A stretch of DNA of 64,000 nucleotides, from NCBI GenBank assembly GCA_003153375.1, contig PLYM01000103.1, positions 50,736-114,735 of the forward strand. Reading direction: 5' to 3'. Position 1 is the stretch's first letter, and each line of letters begins with the position of its first letter. The position numbers were made by a program, and so were the translations under genes. The stretch comes from Planctomycetaceae bacterium (GTDB taxonomy: Bacteria; Planctomycetota; Planctomycetia; Pirellulales; PALSA-1355). Positions 45,118 through 53,000 of the stretch are shown one piece after another. The notes under the pieces are model-generated. The model did no database searches. It was given only the letters and a program-made list of their open reading frames with translations, and had not been told where the DNA came from.

Positions 45118-46614
45118 TCATTGAACCATAGCATTTGCGAGCGGCTTGGCGTTTCGCGGCAGGGCCAGGTCGGCGAAGGCCCGTGCCAGCTCGCTGGGAT
45201 GCACCGAATTGCCCGCCAGGACCACCTGGCCGCGACGGATCGAGTCCTCGAGGGTTGCGTTGCCGCGCGTCAACTCGGCGAGCGTCGCCGCAGTGAGATA
45301 GCACGTCAAACCATTGCCGTTTTGCAGGCCCACACCGGCGCCAACGACCCGTTGCTGATCCATCACCAGGTGCCATTGTCCGCCGCCCGGTCCACTGACG
45401 TGAAGGCTGACATACCGCAAGCGGCCATCGGCGGCTGGTGCAAGGGCGCCGTTGTCCAACCAAGGGTTGAGCAGGCTGGCGGCTTCAAAGGTCGGTACGA
45501 TCGGAGCTTCACGCGGCCAGCCGAAATTGGCTCCGATCGCGAATCGGATCAGCCGGTCCATGACTTCCGCATCGACTTGCGGACAGGGCACGTCCGGCAG
45601 GGCGGCCTCGGTTCGAGCTGAATCAAACTGGGGATCGTCGCTCCAATAGGACTGATAGACTCCCATCTGCTCGCGGAATGAATTGGCATAATCGTCGCCG
45701 ATCTCGTGCAGCGAACGGCTGGACTTGAAACCTTGGACAATTTCACCGAGCACGAGGCCCATCGCGTGGCGGATGGACTGCGTGGTGGCCGGATGCGGGT
45801 TCGTCAGATGATAGGTTTGGCCATGCAGTCCAGGGGTCGCAATCAGACGGGTCATGACCGAGGAGACCCAATCCACCGGGACCAGATTCTTTCGCTCGTT
45901 GCCCGCCAATTGCAGACTGCCCATCCAGTCGCCGCCCATGATGACTTCAGCGGGCAGCGTCTTGAGGAGAGAGTACACCAGCCTCAAGGGCGTATAAAAG
46001 CCGTGGTAGGAAGTCGTAAAGCCCGTTCGCGAGTCGCCGACGATGATCGACGGACGATAAATCGTCACGCGGTCGAAAATGTTCGCCGCCAGGACTTCCT
46101 TCTCGGCCGTGATTTTGGTCAGTTCATAGTCGTTGCCAAACTGCTGACCGAGGTCGAGCTCGGATTCGAGGATCCGTCCGCGCCGCAATCCGCAAATGTA
46201 CGCGGTCGAAACGTGATGATAGTTGGGAATTTGGTACTGGCGGCAAACATTCAGTACGTTGCGCGTGCCCTGGACATTGCTCCGCCCTGGTTCGCCGCTC
46301 GTCGCGTCGGCATGAAAGGTCAAGGAGGCCGCGGAGTGCACGACCGACCCGCAGTTGCGGCGTACCCATTCGAGGTCCCGAGCATTGAGTCCCAGTCCGG
46401 CTTCACTGATGTCGCCTTGCAAAACGACAGGCCGCAGGAGCGGTCGGCCGAGTTCGCGTTCCCAGCGGGCCATCGCCGTTTCGACGCGTTGGGCGGCCGA
46501 TTCCCATCTCGTCGGCCGCACGATGACGGCCAGCGGAATCTCGGCCAGAGTGAGGTCACACAGCAGATAACGTCCGAGCAGGCCGGTTGCCCCGGTCAAA
46601 AGAAAGTACCGCAT
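45118..46614 (-). CDS. Acyl-thioester reductase (extended SDR) fused to SCP2-like domain, paralogue A
   Basis: A 498-residue protein. Residues 1 to about 300 are an extended SDR of the thioester-reductase/fatty acyl reductase group: LLTGATGLLGRYLL (NADPH site), VVHSAASLTFHA, HVSTAYICGL and the catalytic YELTK. A middle helical part follows, and the last 90 or so residues resemble SCP2 lipid-binding domains (GGGQWHLVMDQQRVVGAG, then LAELTRGNATLEDSIRRGQV). Such reductases release acyl chains from ACP as aldehyde or alcohol. The track starts at TTG 46620; ATG 46614 is correct. It heads a small minus-strand operon with the condensation-like gene and is a paralogue of 61999-63465. Confidence 0.82.
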   Translation of the reverse strand: MRYFLLTGATGLLGRYLLCDLTLAEIPLAVIVRPTRWESAAQRVETAMARWERELGRPLLRPVVLQGDISEAGLGLNARDLEWVRRNCGSVVHSAASLTFHADATSGEPGRSNVQGTRNVLNVCRQYQIPNYHHVSTAYICGLRRGRILESELDLGQQFGNDYELTKITAEKEVLAANIFDRVTIYRPSIIVGDSRTGFTTSYHGFYTPLRLVYSLLKTLPAEVIMGGDWMGSLQLAGNERKNLVPVDWVSSVMTRLIATPGLHGQTYHLTNPHPATTQSIRHAMGLVLGEIVQGFKSSRSLHEIGDDYANSFREQMGVYQSYWSDDPQFDSARTEAALPDVPCPQVDAEVMDRLIRFAIGANFGWPREAPIVPTFEAASLLNPWLDNGALAPAADGRLRYVSLHVSGPGGGQWHLVMDQQRVVGAGVGLQNGNGLTCYLTAATLAELTRGNATLEDSIRRGQVVLAGNSVHPSELARAFADLALPRNAKPLANAMVQ

Positions 46615-46780
46615 GATCAAGGTCGCTCAGCTTGGGTGAGAAAATGACGTCCATCAGCTCGCCCCATCCTTAGGCGCAGGTCGCGACAACAGCCAACCAG
46701 GCTTCGATGCATCAATCGCGGAGAACCGCCTACGAAAATCGCCGCGACCTCACTCGGTCGAAGGCACTGAATGCACTGCA

Positions 46781-46810
46781 TGTATAAGCTGCACCGAATG
46801 GTGAATGCAA
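46781..46810 (-). promoter_or_regulatory. Candidate sigma70-like promoter for the 46614 operon
   Basis: On the minus strand, TTGCAT (46805-46810), an 18-nt spacer and TATACA (46781-46786). It would give a leader of about 160 nt before the reductase gene. Partial match to consensus; nothing else in the 441-bp divergent region is better for this direction. Confidence 0.4.
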
Positions 46811-47011
46811 GTCTTTTGAGGGGAATGGTATCTGCTAACGTCTCCCGGTGGGGTTTTCGACCGATCACCAGCAAAAAAAAGCCGTAGCGTTAGACCACAT
46901 ATTCCCCTCCAAATGGGGGGGGTCCTCCTCGTTTGCCGGCTCTGGCAGGTTTCGGTCGATAAGCGACCATTGTTTGCTCGGAGCAGATGTTCCGGTTGGC
47001 ACAGCAGCCAT

Positions 47012-47040
47012 TTGACAGTCCATCAACGCGCGCCTAGGTT
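47012..47040 (+). promoter_or_regulatory. Candidate sigma70-like promoter for the 47056 gene
   Basis: TTGACA (47012-47017), a 17-nt spacer and TAGGTT (47035-47040). The -35 is perfect and the -10 weak. It would leave a very short leader before the GTG start at 47056. The divergent region also contains an A8 (46873-46880) and a G8 tract (46915-46922). Confidence 0.4.
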
Positions 47041-47055
47041 AACGACGGCCCCCGG

Positions 47056-48423
47056 GTGAAAAACGTGCTCTTTCCTTTGCCGTTAACTCCATTCGAGCGC
47101 TACTATTGGGCCGACAATCGTCCCGATTATCCGACCACGTTTCCGATCGAGTTATCGTTCTTCGGCACGTTGAACGAACCGGCTTTCCGCGCCGCCGTGC
47201 TGGCGGCCCAAGGCCGCCACCCCCTGTTGACCGCGCGGATTGACGACCAGGGGGTCGACCCGCGCTGGGTCGCGACCGAAAAGCCCGAGCCGCCCATCGA
47301 TTGGGCCGCCGAGGGCGAGCCCATTCGCTATCCGGGCGACGCCCCCATCAATCTGCGAGTTCAAGTCGGCCTGCGGGTCTGGGCGCGGCCCGGCGTGGCC
47401 AAGAGCCTGGCGCGGTTTGAGTTTCATCACGCTAGCTGCGACGGACTGGCCGCGATCCAGTTTGTCAGCGATTTTCTGGTCTGTTATGCGAATGCCTGTG
47501 CGGGCGAGGGTGCCATTGCGACATTGGCCGAGTTGGTTCCCGAACGATTGCTCGAACGCGGCAGCCTGTCCGTTGACAACCCGGAACCACCGTCGCTGAA
47601 GACGGCCGCGCGCGATTCCTGGGTCACCGCGCGGTTGTGGATTGGCATCCTGGTGCAACGTTGTGCGCTGCTGGCCGCTCCGCGAGGCCCGGCCGATGTT
47701 GCCGCCAGAGTCGGGCCGTCCGAGCGGATCATCGAGTTCGAGACGCGCGTCTTGGTGCCCTCGGAAGCCGAGCAACTGCGGGCTGCCGCCAACTCGCAGG
47801 GAGTGACGGTCAATGACCTGTTGACGCGTGATCTGTTGGCGGTGCTCAAGGATTGGAATCAATCGCACGGCGAGCCTGGCGGGCGTCGGCTGCGCATCAG
47901 CGTGCCTGTGAATATCCGCTGCTCGTTGGACCGGGACATGCCGGCTGCCAACCGCATCGGGTTCGGCTTCGTCGAGCCCGAGCCGCGAGACTTTCGCGAT
48001 CGCGCGACATTGCTGGCCGCGGTCCGCCGGCAGATGGACCAGATCAAGCAGTGGAAGCTCGGCCTTTACTTTCTGGGCGGGCTGGCATTTGCCAGCCAAT
48101 TCAAGTCGCTCATTCCCTGGGCGCTGCACCGGAATCGGTCGTTCGCCACGATGGTGCTGAGCAACCTGGGTCGCATCTTCGCCAAGACGCCGCTGCCACG
48201 GCGCGAGGGGCGATTGATCTGCGGCGACGTCGAACTGGAACGCCTGACGGGCGTGCCGCCGATTCGCCCGCTGACGCGAGGCTCGTTCGCCATCTTCGAA
48301 TACGCCGGCGAATTCGCGATCTGTCTGCGGTGCGATCCCAAACTGTTTCGGCCGCGCGATTGCGGCGAGCTGGTCGACGCCTATGCCGATCGGCTGCGCG
48401 AGACCGCCCGTCTGGGTGCTTAG
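47056..48423 (+). CDS. HHxxxDG condensation-fold acyltransferase (paralogue 2)
   Basis: A 455-residue condensation/PapA-like protein with the active motif HHASCDG at residues 124-130. It is a paralogue of the 43644 gene: both share the DSRPDYP/DNRPDYP start region, a Phe-Leu-Pro-rich N-terminus, and GLYFLGGLAFASQFKSLIPW versus SLYFIGGLFSLQSLGILPW late in the protein. The start is GTG 47056 with a poor ribosome site. It is the only plus-strand gene of the lipid locus, divergent from the reductase at 46614 and ending 15 nt from the oppositely oriented SDR. Probably a second acyltransferase with a different acceptor. Confidence 0.75.
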   Translation: MKNVLFPLPLTPFERYYWADNRPDYPTTFPIELSFFGTLNEPAFRAAVLAAQGRHPLLTARIDDQGVDPRWVATEKPEPPIDWAAEGEPIRYPGDAPINLRVQVGLRVWARPGVAKSLARFEFHHASCDGLAAIQFVSDFLVCYANACAGEGAIATLAELVPERLLERGSLSVDNPEPPSLKTAARDSWVTARLWIGILVQRCALLAAPRGPADVAARVGPSERIIEFETRVLVPSEAEQLRAAANSQGVTVNDLLTRDLLAVLKDWNQSHGEPGGRRLRISVPVNIRCSLDRDMPAANRIGFGFVEPEPRDFRDRATLLAAVRRQMDQIKQWKLGLYFLGGLAFASQFKSLIPWALHRNRSFATMVLSNLGRIFAKTPLPRREGRLICGDVELERLTGVPPIRPLTRGSFAIFEYAGEFAICLRCDPKLFRPRDCGELVDAYADRLRETARLGA

Positions 48424-48438
48424 GTAGGCACGGCGTGC

Positions 48439-49209
48439 TTAGGGATGCACGGCGGCGCCGCCATCGACCGTCAGTACTTCGCCCTGCACCAGGTCGCTCA
48501 AGGGGCTGACCAGGAACAGCGCCGCGTCGGCCACATCGGCGGCCGTGAGGACGCGATCGCCCATCATCGATTTTTCCTTGCGACCTTCGAAGATCGCTTC
48601 GGCATTCGGAATGCGCCGTGTCGAGTCGGTGTCGACGAGACCTGCCTTGATGACGTTGACGTTGATGCCATGCTCGCCCACTTCGAGGGTCAAATGACGG
48701 GCCAGGCTTTCCAACGCGGCCTTCGAACTGCCGATCAGGCCGTAGAAGGGCAGGGCGGTGCCCGAGCCGTGGCTGGAGAAGGCGATCACCTTCGTGCGCC
48801 GCTCGCCTTCGTTGCGCTTCATCAGCGGAAACGCGGCCTGCACCAGGTAGAGCAGGGCCAGCACGTTGGTGTTATACGCCGCCTCGAAATTGCGGCCGGT
48901 CGCGGTCAGCAGCGTGCGAAAGCCGCCCGTCGCGGCATTGCTGACCAGGATATCGAGCTTGCCGAACTCTTCCTTGACGGCCTCCATCATGCTGCGCACG
49001 TCGTCGACTTCACTGACGTCGGCCTTGACGACCAGCACGCGGAGGCCCATCGCCGAGATCTGCGCGGCCACGGCGTCCGCGGCCTGGCGGTTAACGACAT
49101 AGTTGACCACGATGTCGGCGCCCGCCTCGGCCAATCGCAGAGCGCACGCCTTGCCGATACCCCGGGAACCGCCGGTTACCAAAGCCACTTGTCCGCTGAG
49201 ATCGATCAT
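48439..49209 (-). CDS. SDR oxidoreductase, FabL-like enoyl-ACP reductase III
   Basis: A 256-residue SDR: GGSRGIGKA cofactor site, NAATGGF, and a YGLIGSSKAALE active-site segment. The run GLVDTDSTRRIPNAEAIFE closely resembles the FabL signature of Bacillus (IDTDALKHFPNREDLLE), and the C-terminus ends GEVLTVDGGAA. FabL reduces enoyl-ACP with NADPH. The giant synthase has KS, KR and DH but no enoyl reductase domain, so this gene, 18 nt after the PPTase gene in the same operon, is a good candidate for the missing trans-acting activity. AGGTG just before ATG 49209. A FabG-like ketoreductase is the alternative. Confidence 0.8.
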   Translation of the reverse strand: MIDLSGQVALVTGGSRGIGKACALRLAEAGADIVVNYVVNRQAADAVAAQISAMGLRVLVVKADVSEVDDVRSMMEAVKEEFGKLDILVSNAATGGFRTLLTATGRNFEAAYNTNVLALLYLVQAAFPLMKRNEGERRTKVIAFSSHGSGTALPFYGLIGSSKAALESLARHLTLEVGEHGINVNVIKAGLVDTDSTRRIPNAEAIFEGRKEKSMMGDRVLTAADVADAALFLVSPLSDLVQGEVLTVDGGAAVHP

Positions 49210-49227
49210 GAGTCACCTGTTCTTTGT

Positions 49228-49986
49228 TCAACGCGAAGAGGAATTGGGATCGTGGTCGCCCTTGACCGTCGCCAGCACGGCGATTTGCTTGTCGACGCTC
49301 CAGAACCGCAAGCAGCCCGGGAGCGAAATCTGTTGATAGCTGCAGCGTCCACCGGGAAGCACCTCGATCATGCGAGGTGCGAATCCTTCTCCCCGATTAC
49401 ACGCTTTGAAGAGTGCTTCCTTGGCTGCCCAGATCGTTGCGGCGGCATGCGCATCGGTCGACTCGGCCAGCCACCGCTGTTCGGCCGGCGTAAACCAAAG
49501 CCGCACGAAACCCGCGGAAACGTCCTGGCGCGCTGCCAGGTCGACACCCACGGCAACGCTCGGCGCCGTCGATAGCGCAACCAGCACGCCACGTTGGGTG
49601 TGCGAGATCGACAAGGACCACGGCATTTGTTGTCCATCGCAAACGACTCGCGGCCGGCGGCCCCGGCGTTGATCATTGAGCGAGAGGATCTCGATCGCGG
49701 AGTCAGCCGGCGCAGCGGACCAGGTTTCGCGCACTAGTTGTTTGGCGAGCAGTCGGCCGGCGAGCCACGAACGGCGACGGTCAGGATCGTGCCAGGCCGC
49801 GAGTTCAGCCCGTTCGCGGTCGCTGAGCAACGCACCGCTCCCCGAGGCCAGCAGTGCGTCGAACGCGTCGAACGCCTCGAGCGCGCTGTAACGATGAGCG
49901 ACCTCGGCAACGTCGGCGCGGGCGCCGCCGGCGAGCGACTCCAGCGCGATTCGAGTGGTTTCGGCGTTAGGTGCACAGAGGGTCAT
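49228..49986 (-). CDS. Sfp-type 4'-phosphopantetheinyl transferase
   Basis: A 252-residue PPTase that converts apo-ACP to holo-ACP using CoA. Family motifs are VAVGVDLAARQDVS (metal-binding Asp) and AATIWAAKEALFKACNRGEG (WxxKEA..K). The N-terminal half has LLSDRERAELAAWHDPDRRR and WLAGRLLAKQLVRE, typical of Sfp-type enzymes. The track ORF runs to 50289 inside the synthase, but ATG 49986, 31 nt after the synthase stop, starts the recognisable protein. In-operon position shows a dedicated activator for the five ACP domains. Confidence 0.9.
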   Translation of the reverse strand: MTLCAPNAETTRIALESLAGGARADVAEVAHRYSALEAFDAFDALLASGSGALLSDRERAELAAWHDPDRRRSWLAGRLLAKQLVRETWSAAPADSAIEILSLNDQRRGRRPRVVCDGQQMPWSLSISHTQRGVLVALSTAPSVAVGVDLAARQDVSAGFVRLWFTPAEQRWLAESTDAHAAATIWAAKEALFKACNRGEGFAPRMIEVLPGGRCSYQQISLPGCLRFWSVDKQIAVLATVKGDHDPNSSSR

Positions 49987-50017
49987 GCTGATTCTCGTAC
50001 GCAGGTACTCATGGAGG

Positions 50018-53000
50018 TTACTTGATCGTGATGACGCGATGGCCATCGACGCGGACGATGACCGATCGGTCGTCACCAAACACGGTGAAGTCGTAAATGG
50101 CATGTTCCGGTTGGATCTCGCGGCACGTGAATGCCACCAGGCATTTTTCGTTGTCGCGTGGCCGCCGGCCGAGGTGTACCGCTTCGATCGACGATGGCAG
50201 CGAAAAGGCCCCTTCATTGTGGAAGTAGCAATGGATGCCGCACACATAGAAGCCGGCATCGATGAGCGTGGCCGGCACCAGCCAGTCATGACCCGTGCGC
50301 TGGCCGCCGAGCTCGGCCATGGGCATCGCCACGAGCTGCCCCCAGCCGCCGGGCGTGTCGAATATGGCAGCTTTCAGTCCGTGCAGCGCCGGGCCGTGCA
50401 CCAGCGGGCCATCGTGCTGAAAGATTACCGGGTGCCATTCGGTCGGCGGCTCGGGCATTGGCACGTCGAGCGACGACGCTCGCTCGGCCACCTCGGCCGT
50501 GGCCCGCAGGTGAACGCGGTCTTTCTTCATCAGCATGCCGGCTCGATTGCGAAAATCGCTGAGCAGTTCGCAACTCAACGACGTGCCTTGCTCGTTCGTC
50601 ACGCGGATGCGGCCGACAATCGGCTGATCGCTGTGGCACAAAAAGCCCTCGATGAGCTGGACGTCGCGAATGGCAGTGACCGTTTTTCCGCTGGCCAGCG
50701 CGGCCGCCTCGGCGACGGCTTCCATGCCAATCACGGCCGGCAGCAGCGGCTTGCCGCGCAGCTTGTGATCGATCAGGAAAGGATCGGCCGCCGGTTGAAA
50801 GTGAATCTCGGCGTCCAAGTGGCCGGCCGTGTCGCGGCCGATCTTTTCGACCAAGGGTACACGACCGATTGCCGCGCCCGAGGGTACGGTGGCCGCTCCG
50901 CCCGCACCTTCACAGGTTACGAACGGATAGAACGTGCGTTCGAAAAATCCGTCGCCGATCAGCACTTCACTCGCGGGCAAGCCGGCTTCGAGCTCGCGGC
51001 ACAAGTGTTCGACGCCTTCCTTGGGCGGAATGAAGGCCATCTTCAAAATGCCCTTGGTACCGACGGCACTGTCGCCGAGCATGGCCATGCCGATTTCATC
51101 CCACGACTGCCAATGCATGCAGCAGGCGGCGCAGTCCGGCCGCTGGGAGCGATACCAGTCGATGAGCTTGGCCAACATCTCGTTGGACGTTGCATACTCG
51201 CTCAGTCCATTGCCGCCGTAGCGGCCGCTGATCGAGCCGAAGCCCAGGAAATAACGCACCGGATCGTTTCGCGTCAGCGACATCAGGCCGACGGCGCCGT
51301 CCAGTTTTCCGGCCAGCGTGCGTTCGACCAGATCGCGGCTTCGCGTGCCAAATTTTCCGGAGCGGGCAAAGCCGGCGCCGTGCATGATGCCCTGGATGGG
51401 ACCATCCTGGCGGCGGACCTGGTCGAGAATCGTGGCTAACTGGGCCCAGTTCGAGAGATCGCACGAATAGTACGTGGCCTGCACACCGGCAGCGGCAAAT
51501 TTCTTCAACGTTTCGTCGATCTCAATATCCGATTTGATCGCATCCCACTCGGGCTCGGGCGAGCGACCCTCCGCGACGGCCTGGCGAACGATCTTGGCTT
51601 TGATTTCGTTGAGCTTCTCGGGCGTGCAATCGCGCCACTCGGAGTCGGGACGCGGCACGCGACTGCGGCCGATCAGGTGCAGCTTGATGCCGAACCGCTT
51701 ACCGAGCTCGAATGCCGCCGCCGCCGTAACGCCGCGAGCGCCGCCAGTGACCACCCACGTGCCTCCGTGCGGCATGTCCGTCTTGGGCAACGACTCGACG
51801 GGCCGGGCGAATGATTGAATGACGCTTCGCGCGCCACGCGACCAGCCGACCTCGACATAAGGATCGTTGGCCGCCAGTTCGCGGAAGATCGCATCGACGA
51901 GCGTGGCCGGCGCTTCGTCGGCCGGGGCGTCGATCACCTTCACGCGGACTTCGCTCGGTGAGCGGCGCGTGTCTTCCACATAAATCGACTTGAGCATGCC
52001 GCAGATCGCTCCGCCTTCGGGCGTTGCGACATGGCTCGAGAGGGCGAAATCGCCACCCATCGTCGTGGCGGCCACGATCGTGATAGGCGTCGTGTCCTTG
52101 GCCTTCATCCGCAGACGAAACCACTGTTGGGCGGCCATGAACGGCACCACGACTCCGGCCGCGCGGCGATCGAGCCAGCCCGCGTGGTCCAGCAACGAGG
52201 CATTGCTCGTGTCGCGGCCCGACATCAGAAATAGATAGCGCGGCCGCCCGGAGGCGTAGATCGTGTCCATTGCCGCTGCGGCTTCCTCGGGCGATTTCGT
52301 ATCGGGCAGCATGTGTACCGGCACGCCCGCGGCTTGCAAGCGATCGCGCAGAGCGAAGGCCGCGGCGTTATGGCCCATGATCACGGCCGGACCTTGCCAT
52401 TGCGGTGCGATGGCGCTGCCGGCCGGCAACGGCGCTGCGACCATCCGCAATTCGCTGCGATAGGTTAGCGGCACGAAGGGCACGGGATCCCATTTGGCCT
52501 GAGGCGCCGGCCGGGCCGGTTTCACAACCGGCGCGGGCGGAGCAATAGGCGTGGCGGCTTCGGTCGATGGAATCGAGTCGGTGGGCGACTGACTGGGGCC
52601 ATCCTCGTCGCCCGGCTTGGGGTGATCCTCGGTGCCGTAGAAGCGACCGTGATAGTCCCAAGTCGTGATCAGGACCTCGGAGATTGGCGCCCCGGCGTAC
52701 ATCTCGCGGAGCAAGTGGTTGATTCCCTCTTGCTTCGACATGTGGCCGGGCCCGTCCGTCATTTTCAGCATCGTGATCGTCTCGGGTCGCGCGGCCATGC
52801 CGACTTCGTCCCAAGGATGCCAGTGGATGCCGACCGAGTGAACGCCGGCTCGTTGGCCGCGATACCAGCCTGCCAGCTTGCACAGCATGTCGCTGGCCAG
52901 GCAATAATCGGTTTGCCCGTTGCTGCCCATGCGGCCGCTGACGGAGCCGAAGCCGATGAACCAACGCACCGGATCCTGCCGGGTCAACCGCATCAGGTTG

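Noticed and set aside
46873-46922. A8 and G8 homopolymers in the divergent region
   Set aside because: No hairpin or promoter elements tie them to a function; simple tracts.
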